This document shows, in pieces, positions 1-8,569 of a stretch of 64,000 bases of DNA. Source of the DNA: Bryobacterales bacterium (GTDB lineage Bacteria; Acidobacteriota; Terriglobia; Bryobacterales; Bryobacteraceae). The notes under the pieces are model-generated. The model ran no database searches, had not been told where the DNA came from, and saw nothing but the letters and a program-made list of their open reading frames with translations. The stretch's first letter is position 1. The number at the start of each line of letters is the position of its first letter. The position numbers and the translations under genes were made by a program. The DNA lies in NCBI GenBank assembly GCA_020847975.1, contig JADLBD010000110.1, positions 1 to 64,000 on the forward strand, written 5' to 3'.

Positions 1-2
1 AC

Positions 3-932
3 TTTGAGAACGGAGAGTTGCGGGGAGCGTTCACGCGGCAATACCGGAAGCAGATTCTGGCGCGGCCGTTCCGGGCGCGACGCACGCCGCTGGCGGCGCC
101 GGCGAGCGCGCCGGAAGTAGACGTTGGGGGGGAGTGGGTTCTGGACGTGGTGGAGGACGGCAAGAAAGAGTTCTGGCTGGCCTCATTTGCGCAGGACGGA
201 GCAAAGCTACAGGGAGTGTTGATTCCGGTTTCCGGCGATTACGGGATGCATACCGGTTTTGTGGACGGGAACCGAATTTTGTTGACGCATTTCGACGGTA
301 TCCGGGCGACGATTCTGGAAGCGCGCGTATCGAGGGGGCGGCTGGAGGGAACACTGAAAGGCAGCGTCAACGCGACGGTGACGGGGCGGCGCGCGGACAA
401 GACAGGCGGCCAGGAACTGGAAGCGAGTTCGCATACCACAATGAAGAATCCGAAAGAAGCCTTCCGGTTCTCGTATCCGGATTTAGAGGGGCGCACGGTG
501 TCCTCCGCCGATATCCGGTTCCGCGGGAAAGTGGTGGTGGTTGCGATTACAGGATCGTGGTGTCCGAATTGTCACGATGAAGCAGTTGTCCTTCGGGAGT
601 TATACGAGCGCTACCATGCCGGGGGGCTGGAGATTGTCGCGCTGGGTTTTGAATATACGGGCGAGAAGGAGAGGGATCTGCGGCAGTTGCGGCTTTTCGC
701 GGAGAAGTACAAACTCCCGTATCCGGTGCTGCTGGCCGGATCGACCGAAAACGCGGAACAGGCGCTGGACCAAGTGCACAATTTCCGCGCGTATCCAACG
801 ACTTTGTTCATCGGGAGAGACGGGCTGGTGCGGCGCGTCCACGCCGGTTTTGAGGGACCGTCCACAGGGGCGCGCTACGCGGCATTGAAGCGGGAAATGA
901 CGCAATGGGTGGAGAGCCTGCTGGCGGAATAA
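3..932 (+). CDS. TlpA-like thioredoxin-fold protein (5' end cut off)
   Basis: The reading frame is open to the left edge of the window, so the gene very probably begins upstream; the first usable start inside is a TTG at 18. Residues counted from that TTG: roughly 35-125 are a beta-rich domain of unknown role, and 145-300 are an AhpC/TSA-Redoxin/TlpA domain. The redox motif WCPNC (181-185) and the cis-proline region RAYPTT are present, so a thiol-disulfide oxidoreductase role on the extracytoplasmic side is likely by family. The N-terminal signal would lie outside the window. The stop is only 3 nt before the next start, so it is probably co-transcribed with the antiporter. Confidence 0.85.
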   Translation, partial: FENGELRGAFTRQYRKQILARPFRARRTPLAAPASAPEVDVGGEWVLDVVEDGKKEFWLASFAQDGAKLQGVLIPVSGDYGMHTGFVDGNRILLTHFDGIRATILEARVSRGRLEGTLKGSVNATVTGRRADKTGGQELEASSHTTMKNPKEAFRFSYPDLEGRTVSSADIRFRGKVVVVAITGSWCPNCHDEAVVLRELYERYHAGGLEIVALGFEYTGEKERDLRQLRLFAEKYKLPYPVLLAGSTENAEQALDQVHNFRAYPTTLFIGRDGLVRRVHAGFEGPSTGARYAALKREMTQWVESLLAE

Positions 933-935
933 GAT

Positions 936-2534
936 ATGAACCCGCTGGAAATCATTTTTGGGCTGGTGCTGGCCGGTCTGGGGGTGGCGGTCCTGGCCAA
1001 GCGGTTGGATCAGCCGTATCCAATCGCCCTGCTGTTGGCGGGGTTGGCGCTCGCATTCCTTCCCGGAGTGCCCGCGGTACGGCTGGACCCGCAATTGGTC
1101 TTCTATGTTCTGCTGCCGCCGATCTTGAGCGAGGCGGCCTACTTCACCTCATGGCGGGATTTCGTGATGTTCCGGCGGCCGATTCTGCTGCTGGCGTTCG
1201 GACTGGTGACGGCGACGAGCGCGGTGGTGGCGGCGATTTGCGTGTACTTCATACCGGGGATGAACTGGGCCACGGGATTCGTGCTGGGCGCCATTGTGTC
1301 GCCGCCGGATGCTGCTGCTGCTACATCGATCATGCGCGGATTGGGCTTGCCGCGACGGATTGTGCAGGTATTGGAAGGGGAGAGCCTTGTCAACGATGCC
1401 GCGGGGCTGACGGTATATCGCTTCGCGGTGGCGGCGGCGGCAACGGGCGTGTTCTCGCTATCGAATGCGGCGGTAACGTTTGTGTGGATCGCGGCGGGAG
1501 GAATCGCCGTGGGCATGCTGCTGGGGTTTGTTTACGTCCGCATCTATCCCTGGCTGAAGGACCCGGAAGTGGAGGTGCTCTCGACGTTCATCCTGAGCTA
1601 CCTGTCTTACTTCGCGGCGGAAACGGCACACACGTCCGGAGTCCTGGCCGTGGTTGCCTCCGGGCTGCTGCTGGGGTGGCACGCGCCGGAGTTATTCAGC
1701 GCGAGGGCGCGGATTCGCGCGGAAGCGGTGTGGCAGACAGTGATCTTCCTGGTCAACGTGATCATCTTCATCCTGATCGGACTGCAGTTGCCGGAGGTGG
1801 CGGGCGAGTTGCAGGGCTATCCGGTGGAACAACTCGCAACGTGGTGCGTCGTGGTTTCGGGGGGCGTCGTTGCGATCCGAATGATATGGGTGTTTCCGGG
1901 CGCGTACCTTCCGAGGGTACTTTTCCGCAAGATCCGGGAGCAGGAACCGCGCCCCTCGTGGCAGCAGGTGACGGTGGTGGGGTGGACGGGACTGCGCGGG
2001 GTGGTTTCGCTGGCCGCGGCGTTATCGCTGCCGCATGAGACGGCGGGCGGACTTCCCTTCCCTTACCGGAGTCTGCTGCTGCTGCTGACGTTCGCGGTGA
2101 TTGTTTCCACGCTGGTGGTGCAGGGGCTCACGCTGCGGCCGTTCGTGAAGATGCTGCGGCTTCCGGTGGACCGCTCGAGCGAAGAGGAACAGTTGGCGGC
2201 GCGGATTCATTCGACCGGGCGCGTGCTGGAGCACATAGCGGAGTTGGAGAATGGCAAAGCCGCGCCGCCAGCGGTGATGGAACGGATTCGCGGCTATTAT
2301 ACGGACCGGTTGGCGGATTTGAGCGCCCAACTGGAGATAGAGACGGGAACCGACGCCCCGGCGAAGCCAGGGGAGTTTCAGAGCATAGCCGAACAACGGG
2401 TGTGGTGGGAACTCGCGCGTATCGAGCGGGAAGCAGTGGTTTCGCTACGGCGCAACCGGAAGATTGGCGATGAAGCGATGCACCGGATCGAGCGGGACAT
2501 CGACCTGCTGGAGGCGCGGATTATCCCTCGGTAG
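936..2534 (+). CDS. Na+/H+ antiporter, CPA1 (NhaP/NHE-like) family
   Basis: 532 aa. About twelve hydrophobic segments occupy residues 5-395, followed by a roughly 130-residue hydrophilic, charged C-terminal cytoplasmic domain. The ion-binding signature of electroneutral CPA1 exchangers is seen as [10 protein letters not shown] (148-157, Asn-Asp pair 153-154), with the unwound-helix motif SPPD at 122-125 and a late [10 protein letters not shown] motif. It should exchange Na+ (or K+) for H+ across the inner membrane for pH and salt homeostasis. It starts 3 nt after the thioredoxin-fold gene. Its last 14 nt overlap the 3' end of the convergent tatA. Confidence 0.93.
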   Translation: MNPLEIIFGLVLAGLGVAVLAKRLDQPYPIALLLAGLALAFLPGVPAVRLDPQLVFYVLLPPILSEAAYFTSWRDFVMFRRPILLLAFGLVTATSAVVAAICVYFIPGMNWATGFVLGAIVSPPDAAAATSIMRGLGLPRRIVQVLEGESLVNDAAGLTVYRFAVAAAATGVFSLSNAAVTFVWIAAGGIAVGMLLGFVYVRIYPWLKDPEVEVLSTFILSYLSYFAAETAHTSGVLAVVASGLLLGWHAPELFSARARIRAEAVWQTVIFLVNVIIFILIGLQLPEVAGELQGYPVEQLATWCVVVSGGVVAIRMIWVFPGAYLPRVLFRKIREQEPRPSWQQVTVVGWTGLRGVVSLAAALSLPHETAGGLPFPYRSLLLLLTFAVIVSTLVVQGLTLRPFVKMLRLPVDRSSEEEQLAARIHSTGRVLEHIAELENGKAAPPAVMERIRGYYTDRLADLSAQLEIETGTDAPAKPGEFQSIAEQRVWWELARIEREAVVSLRRNRKIGDEAMHRIERDIDLLEARIIPR

Positions 2535-2673
2535 CGTCTCCGCGCAGCGCGTTCTTGAACTCCTTGATGCCTTGGCCAAGTCCTTTACCGAGCCCGGCGA
2601 GTTTGCTGGGGCCGAAGAGGAGCACGGCAATGGCGAGGATGATCAGAAGTTCGGGGAGTCCGATGGATTCCAT
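2521..2673 (-). CDS. tatA: Sec-independent translocase subunit TatA (50 aa)
   Basis: A short gene found by translating the minus strand. It encodes 50 residues beginning [20 protein letters not shown], then the family hinge [15 protein letters not shown] and an amphipathic IKEFKNAL helix. This is the exact TatA/E architecture: one membrane helix, the FGP hinge and an amphipathic helix, with a very short C-tail. A GAGG-type ribosome-binding site lies about 9 nt upstream of the ATG. TatA oligomerises to pass folded proteins through the inner membrane with TatC. No tatB or tatC is nearby. Tat substrates seem to be encoded in the window (6274 minus strand, 13907 plus strand). It overlaps the antiporter's 3' end by 14 nt. 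Confidence 0.9.
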   Translation of the reverse strand: MESIGLPELLIILAIAVLLFGPSKLAGLGKGLGQGIKEFKNALRGDATEG

Positions 2674-2766
2674 GAGCGGTACCTCATCTTCAGGGTAGCG
2701 CCAGAGCCGCGTGGAGTCATCGCTTCAAAGATCGCCTCGCCGGGGTATTTCCCGGGCTGATTTTGG

Positions 2767-3999
2767 CTATCGGGCGCGGCGGATGGCGCGGCGTCCGGAT
2801 TGGAAGACAATCTTTGCGGGCCGGGCGGATTGCTTTGCGGGCATGACGATGACGGAGGCGCCGGCATGGGTCTCCGGCAGGATATCGGGAGACACTTCGC
2901 GGTGCGCCAGGCGCACATTGAGGGTACGCTCGATGCGGCGGATGTCGGAGCGTTCCGAGTGCGTGCCAAAAGTAGAGGCAACGCCGCGCACGCCGGCACG
3001 GCCGGTGCGTCCGACGCGATGGATGAAGTCCTCGGGGACCTGGGGCAGGTCGTAATTCACGACATGGGAGATGCCGTCGACGTGAATTCCACGGGCGGCG
3101 ACATCGGTGGCTACGAGGACTCGGTACTCCCCTTGCTGGAATCCGCGAAGGGCGCGGTTGCGCTGGCTCTGGGTGCGGTCGCCGTGAATGCTGGCGGTCT
3201 TGACTCCCGTGCGGGCAAGTTTCTTGGCCAACCGGTCCGCTCCGTGTTTGGTGCGGGCGAAGACAAGAAACGATCCGTCTTCCTGCTTCAGCATGTGCTG
3301 GAGGAGGCCGAGTTTGCGGTCCTGCTCGACTTCGTAGAAGTGGAGGTCGACGTGATCCGAGGGACGGGTGGTGGAGCCGATGGCGACGCGAACCGGATTA
3401 GTCAGATAGGCGTTGATGAGATGGGCAACCGAGGTTTCGATGGTGGCGGAGAAAAACAGCGTCTGGCGGCTGGCGGGCATGGCCGCGATGATCTGCTTGA
3501 TGGTGGGCAGGAAGCCCATATCGAGCATGCGGTCCGCTTCATCAAGCACGAGATTGCGGACGCCGCCAAGTTTGACGAGTCTGCGCTGGAGAAAATCAGA
3601 GAGGCGGCCGGGAGTGGCGATGAGCACCTGGGCGCCCTTGCGGATGCTCTGGAGCTGGGTCTGTTCGTTCAATCCGCCGACGACAACCGCCGCGCGGACG
3701 CCGGTTCCAGCGGCAAGCTTGGCAAAGGTTTCGTGGATCTGAATGGCGAGTTCCCGCGTGGGGGTGAGAATCACCGCGCTCACGCCGAGCGTAAGCGTCT
3801 TGGCGTTGAACGAATTCAACAGCGGAAGGACAAAGGCCAGGGTCTTGCCTGTGCCGGTCTGGGCGGTGGCAACCACATCGCGGCCTTCGAGGGCAGGCGG
3901 AATTGCTTGCGCCTGCACAGGGGTGGGTTGGACGAAGCCATTACGGGCAAGGTTCGCCTGTAAAGCTGCGGACAGAGTGAAATCAGAAAAAGTGTTCAT
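2767..3999 (-). CDS. rhlE: DEAD-box ATP-dependent RNA helicase, RhlE-like
   Basis: 410 aa. All the core motifs are visible: Q motif region GFVQPTPVQAQAIP (21-34), motif I AQTGTGKT (46-53), Ia PTRELA (80-85), Ib TPGR (129-132), II DEAD (153-156), III SAT (184-186) and VI HRVGRTGR (327-334). The C-terminal tail is short and basic (ends RRAIRRAR), as in RhlE-type helicases. The role by family is ATP-dependent unwinding of structured RNA in ribosome assembly and mRNA decay. It is monocistronic here. The 119-nt upstream gap contains a possible -10 hexamer TATACT on the minus strand (4083-4088), which would give a long 5' leader, but no convincing -35. Confidence 0.95.
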   Translation of the reverse strand: MNTFSDFTLSAALQANLARNGFVQPTPVQAQAIPPALEGRDVVATAQTGTGKTLAFVLPLLNSFNAKTLTLGVSAVILTPTRELAIQIHETFAKLAAGTGVRAAVVVGGLNEQTQLQSIRKGAQVLIATPGRLSDFLQRRLVKLGGVRNLVLDEADRMLDMGFLPTIKQIIAAMPASRQTLFFSATIETSVAHLINAYLTNPVRVAIGSTTRPSDHVDLHFYEVEQDRKLGLLQHMLKQEDGSFLVFARTKHGADRLAKKLARTGVKTASIHGDRTQSQRNRALRGFQQGEYRVLVATDVAARGIHVDGISHVVNYDLPQVPEDFIHRVGRTGRAGVRGVASTFGTHSERSDIRRIERTLNVRLAHREVSPDILPETHAGASVIVMPAKQSARPAKIVFQSGRRAIRRAR

Positions 4000-4118
4000 T
4001 CAGTAGTTTTGTTTTGGGAAGGGGAATCAGCGACTGATCAGAGGTTAAACGGAGAGTGCGGATCTACTTCCAGTACATTTTGAGTATAACGCGTTTTGAG
4101 GGCGCTCTGCTGACCGGC

Positions 4119-4946
4119 TTACCGGCCCAGTTGCTGCTCGGCCAGCCATGAGGCAAATGCTTGCGGCCATGCAGCGGACGTTCTGCCGGATTTGCGGACG
4201 CCGAAGCCGTGGCCGCCGCTCGAGAAGACCAGCAGTTCGGCGGGGACTTTGGCCTGCTTCAGCGCGAGGTAAAAGCGCACGCTGTTGTCCCGTGGGGCAA
4301 GGTGGTCATCATCGGCCTGGGCAATGAAGGCGCGGGGCGTGGTGGATGTGGCTTCGAGGCCGCGAGGGATAGCGGGGTAGAGGAGCGCAAGGAAGTCCGG
4401 GCGCGCGTCCGGCGGGGCGATGACGCCCAACATCGCGGCCAGGTGGCCGCCCGCGGAGAATCCCATCATGCCGATGGCATTGGGCTTCACGTTCCAGGCG
4501 GCGGCGTGCTTGCGGATAAGGCGCATGGCGAGTTCGGCATCCTCGATGGCGACGTGAGCGGCGGTCTCGGCGGAATGCATATCCTCAAGCGAGGCGGCCA
4601 TGTTTGCGCCGCCGGGCAGACGGTATTTAAGGACGACGCCCGCCACGCCGATGGTGTTGAGCCAGCGCGCGATGTCGTGGCCCTCCTTGTCGATGGCCAG
4701 GTGGCCATATCCACCGCCGGGGGCGATCAGAATGGCGATGCCGGTTGACTTGGTTTTAGGAGGCAGGTAGACAGTGAGTGACGGCTGGGTGACATTGCTG
4801 ATGGCGCGGTCAATGACGCCGCCGGCGCCGCGTTCCTCCACCTTTTCCGGTCCGGCGGAGGGATCGGGTTCGGCGTCTGGACGGAGCAGGACCGTTTGTT
4901 GGGCAACCAGCGGCAGCGCGAGGAGAACAGCGAGAACAGGCTTCAT
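4119..4946 (-). CDS. Secreted alpha/beta-hydrolase (acetyl-xylan-esterase/BD-FAE-like)
   Basis: 275 aa with a Sec-type signal peptide (residues 1-15, hydrophobic, ending VAQ). The fold is recognisable from the oxyanion-loop motif APGGGYGH (75-82), nucleophile elbow GFSAGG (162-167, Ser164), the acidic residue in QADDDH (about Asp213) and catalytic His246 in GGHGFG. Family members are carbohydrate esterases or feruloyl-esterase-like enzymes that deacetylate plant polymers; the exact substrate cannot be read from sequence. Its start codon overlaps the stop of the upstream Gfo/Idh gene by 4 nt (ATGA), so the two are translationally coupled. Confidence 0.85.
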   Translation of the reverse strand: MKPVLAVLLALPLVAQQTVLLRPDAEPDPSAGPEKVEERGAGGVIDRAISNVTQPSLTVYLPPKTKSTGIAILIAPGGGYGHLAIDKEGHDIARWLNTIGVAGVVLKYRLPGGANMAASLEDMHSAETAAHVAIEDAELAMRLIRKHAAAWNVKPNAIGMMGFSAGGHLAAMLGVIAPPDARPDFLALLYPAIPRGLEATSTTPRAFIAQADDDHLAPRDNSVRFYLALKQAKVPAELLVFSSGGHGFGVRKSGRTSAAWPQAFASWLAEQQLGR

Positions 4947-6274
4947 ACGCGCTTCGGATCGGGATGCACCCAGGGACCGCGATAAGAGCGTCGCAGCAGG
5001 GCGTTGGCTTCCTTGTCATTACGGATCTGCCTGGCGGCGGGATCCCAAGTGAGGGAGCGGCCAAGTTTCATGGAGAGATTCGCCATGATGCAACTGGAAG
5101 CCGAGATGTAGCCCTGTTCGATGTCGGCGACGGGACGGGAACGGGCGTCGATGGCGGCGAGGAAATCGCGCATGTGGCCGCGGATGGCGGGAGCGACATG
5201 GCGTTCGAGGTCCTTTTCGGTGCGGTCTTCGGGGTACTGCTCGAACTCGTAGGTTACGTCTTTGTGAACGGGTTCGCCCTTCATGGGGATGAAGTCGTAG
5301 CTCATGACGCTGGCTTTGAGAGTGCCCTTCTCGCCGTAGAAGGTGGCTCCCCAGGGGTACTTGGGATCGGGCGGATGGCCCCAGGAACGATGCTGCCAGA
5401 CCACCTTGAGCTTGTCGAAATCGAAGATGGCGGTTTGCGTGTCGGCGATGTTGGCCTTGCTGCCCTGTTCGACGAGAATGCCTCCGGAGGAGGAGATGGT
5501 ACTGGGCCAGCCGAGATCGAGCATCCACCGGACCATGTCGAGCATGTGGACGCACATGTCGCCCATGATGCCATTGCCGTACTCCATGAAGGCCCGCCAA
5601 CGGCGCGGATGGACCAGAGAATTGTAGGGCCGCATGGGGGCGGGTCCGGTCCACATCTCGTAGTCGAGATACGGGGGAGGGGCGGTATCGGGCGGGTTCT
5701 CGCGGGCGCGCATGTGGTAATAGCAGTAGATTTCGACGAGGCCGATCTTGCCGAGTTTGTCTTCCCTGAGGAAGCGGTCGCGTGCTTCGATGAGGTGAGG
5801 AGTGCTGCGGCGCTGCATGCCTACCTGAACGACGCGATTGTATTTGCGCGCGGCGGCGAGCATGGCTTCGCCTTCGACGACATCGACGCTGATGGGCTTC
5901 TGCACCCAGACGTCCACGCCGGTCTTGCAGGCTTCAATCATGGGCAGCGCATGCCAGTGATCGGGAGTGTCGATGAGGACGATGTCGAGGTCCTTCTGGC
6001 GCAGCATTTCGCGGTAGTCGCCGAAGGTACGCGGCTTCTTTTTTGAAGCCTGCCGGGTGGAGACAATCTCAGCAGCTTCAGCGAGCATGTTCCTGTCGAC
6101 ATCGCAAAGAGAAACGACCTCGACGGGCGCCACCTGGATGAGACGCAGCAGGTCACACTTTCCGTACCAGCCGCTGCCGATCATGCCGACGCGGCGAGGC
6201 TTCTGATAGGCGTAGGAGGGAGCGAGCGCGGCGGCTGCCGCGGTGGTGGTTTGAAGGAATTGACGCCGGTCCAT
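4943..6274 (-). CDS. Gfo/Idh/MocA family oxidoreductase with Tat-type signal
   Basis: 443 aa from the ATG at 6274. A longer frame begins at a TTG at 6289, but the ATG has a GGAAG ribosome-binding site and starts directly with a Tat signal (MDRRQFLQTT followed by an alanine-rich stretch). The Rossmann motif GMIGSGWYGK begins near residue 30, and the family signature is seen in TPDHWHA and in VQKPISVDV, the EKP-like motif with the catalytic Lys. The C-terminal GFO_IDH_MocA domain contains HPRRWRAF and GDMCVHMLD. Export through Tat with bound NAD(P) is typical of these acidobacterial and planctomycete paralogues. The substrate is unknown, presumably a sugar or inositol derivative. It is translationally coupled to the esterase downstream. 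Confidence 0.9.
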   Translation of the reverse strand: MDRRQFLQTTTAAAAALAPSYAYQKPRRVGMIGSGWYGKCDLLRLIQVAPVEVVSLCDVDRNMLAEAAEIVSTRQASKKKPRTFGDYREMLRQKDLDIVLIDTPDHWHALPMIEACKTGVDVWVQKPISVDVVEGEAMLAAARKYNRVVQVGMQRRSTPHLIEARDRFLREDKLGKIGLVEIYCYYHMRARENPPDTAPPPYLDYEMWTGPAPMRPYNSLVHPRRWRAFMEYGNGIMGDMCVHMLDMVRWMLDLGWPSTISSSGGILVEQGSKANIADTQTAIFDFDKLKVVWQHRSWGHPPDPKYPWGATFYGEKGTLKASVMSYDFIPMKGEPVHKDVTYEFEQYPEDRTEKDLERHVAPAIRGHMRDFLAAIDARSRPVADIEQGYISASSCIMANLSMKLGRSLTWDPAARQIRNDKEANALLRRSYRGPWVHPDPKRV

Positions 6275-6355
6275 GAATCTTGCTTCCAAGGGAAAGTATA
6301 TTCTGTCTGGTACGGGAATGACACCGAAGGAGATGGAAGCGACCCGAGGCCGCGG

Positions 6356-6514
6356 TTAGCGGCGCTGGGCACGGAGAGTGGCGAACACAAACCAGGCGAA
6401 AGTCGCTCCGAGCAGCAGGTTGCGGTAGCTCTGCACATCGATATTGCCCCAGAAAAAGGCGAGGGCGGAATAGAGCCCGGCAGCGAGGGAGAGAAGAGCA
6501 AGAATCAGCAGCAT
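6356..6514 (-). CDS. Small membrane protein coupled to NCS1-type permease (52 aa)
   Basis: The start overlaps the last 10 nt of the permease gene (ATG at 6514, permease stop at 6505), so translation is probably coupled. The 52 residues comprise a hydrophobic helix MLLILALLSLAAGLYSALAF, a short polar turn (WGNIDVQSY), a second hydrophobic helix LLLGATFAWFVFATL and a basic end RAQRR: two predicted transmembrane segments. I do not recognise the family. The position suggests an accessory subunit of the permease. A longer frame to 6859 exists, but its N-terminal part is an out-of-frame reading of the permease. Confidence 0.65.
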   Translation of the reverse strand: MLLILALLSLAAGLYSALAFFWGNIDVQSYRNLLLGATFAWFVFATLRAQRR

Positions 6515-7893
6515 GGTGAGGCAGACCTCCGGTTCAGGTTGAGAGCGACGTAGGCGGTGATGGCGGCGAAGTAGCCAGGCAACCAGCGATAGAAGAGGTG
6601 TAGGGGCATGACGGCGCAGAGGGCGAGCGTGCCGGCCCAAACCACCAGGACCTTCCAATTGAGAACCAAGCCTCGGGTTTCGGCTTCGTACTTTGGGATG
6701 GCGAGTTTGGGGAAGATCCAATGTTCGGCGAAGACTACGGCGCCGATGGGCATGAGCACCAGGCCATAGATAGCCACGTAGTCCAGCAGGCGGACGAAGA
6801 AGACCGGAAAACAGGCAAGAAAAGAGGTGATGAGTCCGGTGGAAAGGGTAAGTTTCCACCGGGGCCAGTTCGGGGTAACGGATTGCAGCGCCAATCCGGC
6901 GCGATAGATAGTGGGGTTAGCGGTGGTCCACCCGGCGATGGCGACCGCGAGGACGCCGGCGAGACCCGCGGCAGTGTAGGCCATGCGACCGGGGTCCATG
7001 GACCGGTCCACGCCGGCGACCATGATGCCGGAGCAAACCCAAGCTAGGTAGTGGCCGGGAAAGATGCCGGTGGAGGTGAGCAGGCCATAGGACCAGTGCC
7101 TGGCGTAGCGGAACAGGGCCATGTCGGACAGGCCGATGTGCATGGCGAGGTTCGCAAACCAGGCGAAAAACGCAATTTGCCAGAAGCCGAACTGTTCCTG
7201 CCCCGGGACCGGAGTTCCGTTCCAGACCTTCGTCCGCATGACTTCATACAGATTGTCGAAGTTGGCATGAACGCCGAGCGCGGGGAAAGTAGCGATCGCG
7301 CCGGCGATGAATATGAGGAAGAGCCAAGGGGAGCAGACCTGGGCAAAACGGCTGAGGGCGGCAAAACCGAGCACGGCGAGGATGGTGAAGAGTATGCCAA
7401 TGGCGATGGTGAGAGCGACCCATTCGACGCTGTTCGGAAGGATATCGTTGAGCGAGGGGGTGGGAATGCCGAAGCCGATGCCGATGGCGGTGGCGGAGAC
7501 GGAGATCATGGCGCCGGCGAGGATGCAATAGAGCAGGGCGTTGGCGACATTGTAGATGAGAGTCAATCCGGGTCCGGCGGTGCGGCGCAGGTACCAATAG
7601 AGTGTGAGGCGGGTGCGAACGGCGATGGGAGCGCAGATAAAGGTCCAGGAAAGGACGGCCAGGATATTGCCCAGGAGAAGGCCGAGCAGCAGGTCGCGGG
7701 CATGAACGCCGTGAAGCACGAAGAAGGCTCCGATGACGAATTCCGTGGCGGCGACGTGTTCACCCGCAAACAGACCGGCAAAACGGGAAGCGGGCTGCAA
7801 CTTGTCCTGGTGGACAGGTTCGCGGTCGAACTCATTGAGTTCATCCATCTTCGCGACGAGGCTGGCGATTTTGGAGGACATGGAAGGGGCCAT
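6505..7893 (-). CDS. NCS1-family nucleobase/cation symporter-type permease
   Basis: 462 aa, about twelve hydrophobic segments. An N-terminal hydrophilic stretch (1-40) precedes a conserved FAGLFAGEHVAATEF segment; later segments include WYLRRTAGPGLTLIYNVANA and HIGLSDMALFRYARHW. Overall length and helix pattern fit the purine-cytosine permease/NCS1 superfamily (LeuT fold), which import nucleobases, allantoin or hydantoins with H+ or Na+. The substrate cannot be assigned. The start is an ATG at 7893, with a second in-frame ATG four codons on. It is followed with overlap by a 52-aa membrane protein. Confidence 0.75.
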   Translation of the reverse strand: MAPSMSSKIASLVAKMDELNEFDREPVHQDKLQPASRFAGLFAGEHVAATEFVIGAFFVLHGVHARDLLLGLLLGNILAVLSWTFICAPIAVRTRLTLYWYLRRTAGPGLTLIYNVANALLYCILAGAMISVSATAIGIGFGIPTPSLNDILPNSVEWVALTIAIGILFTILAVLGFAALSRFAQVCSPWLFLIFIAGAIATFPALGVHANFDNLYEVMRTKVWNGTPVPGQEQFGFWQIAFFAWFANLAMHIGLSDMALFRYARHWSYGLLTSTGIFPGHYLAWVCSGIMVAGVDRSMDPGRMAYTAAGLAGVLAVAIAGWTTANPTIYRAGLALQSVTPNWPRWKLTLSTGLITSFLACFPVFFVRLLDYVAIYGLVLMPIGAVVFAEHWIFPKLAIPKYEAETRGLVLNWKVLVVWAGTLALCAVMPLHLFYRWLPGYFAAITAYVALNLNRRSASPCC

Positions 7894-7925
7894 GTTACCA
7901 AATGGCGCGGTGGGGCAAGACCTGG

Positions 7926-8525
7926 TCAGGCGAAGGAGAGCAGTTCTTCGAGAACCTGCGTGTAGAACTCATTGGAGGCACTGCGCACGGAGCGTTCCTG
8001 ATGATCGGGGTAGGCGAGATGTTCCAATTCATGGAGGAGAACCGTGAGGAGGGCGGTTCGGAAATGAGAGTGCTCGAAGCCGGCAATTGATTCGGCGGCG
8101 GTGGTTCGCAGGGGGTGAGGACGCCAGTCGCGGATCGCCTCCCAGGCGAGGTCGATTTCACCAAGTCCGCCTCCGAGATCGCCGGCGAGAGAGCGTGTCA
8201 GACGGGACTCCGTACCCGCTGGATGGTGATGGCCAAGGCATGTGCAGATGTTGTGAGGGCGGAGTTGCACGACAACGATGGTGGGAAGCCTGCACATCAT
8301 GTCGAGGTACGGCGCGACAACCGGCGCGTGAAGAGACGGAAGCGTATGGAGCCAGGCATCACGTACTTCCCCGGCAATCGCATTGCTTCCCGTGGGATAG
8401 CTTAGGAGCAGGAGCGGCCATGGTTCCGGCGCGCGAACGAGAGTTTGCTCTCGCCCTCGCAGATACTCCACGAAGCTTCTTAGCAGCCCCGGGGAGTGGA
8501 CTCGGCCACGTGCGGGCTTTCGCAT
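7926..8525 (-). CDS. Uncharacterised protein with a HELEH zinc-protease-like motif
   Basis: 199 aa from the ATG at 8525; a TTG at 8546 would add seven residues but lies inside the divergent rhomboid promoter. The C-terminal part contains LLTVLLHELEHLAYPDHQE, a HExxH zincin-type motif in a hydrophobic helix, with a Glu further on (NEFYTQVLEELL) that could be a third ligand. No other family feature was recognised. There is no signal peptide, and the N-terminus is basic. It is divergent from the rhomboid protease gene, with under 50 nt between the two starts. A metallopeptidase function is an inference from the motif alone. Confidence 0.55.
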   Translation of the reverse strand: MRKPARGRVHSPGLLRSFVEYLRGREQTLVRAPEPWPLLLLSYPTGSNAIAGEVRDAWLHTLPSLHAPVVAPYLDMMCRLPTIVVVQLRPHNICTCLGHHHPAGTESRLTRSLAGDLGGGLGEIDLAWEAIRDWRPHPLRTTAAESIAGFEHSHFRTALLTVLLHELEHLAYPDHQERSVRSASNEFYTQVLEELLSFA

Positions 8526-8569
8526 GGCGTTGAGTGATATTCTCAAAATATAGACGAAGCCCGCCCCCT

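Noticed and set aside
905-2038. 377-aa plus-strand frame inside the antiporter
   Set aside because: Gly/Arg-rich product, a shifted reading of the well-supported antiporter.
2800-3963. 387-aa frame opposite the helicase
   Set aside because: Antisense shadow in a GC-rich gene; helicase motifs are complete on the other strand.
4964-6046. 360-aa frame opposite the Gfo/Idh gene
   Set aside because: No family features; the other strand holds full oxidoreductase motifs and a Tat signal.
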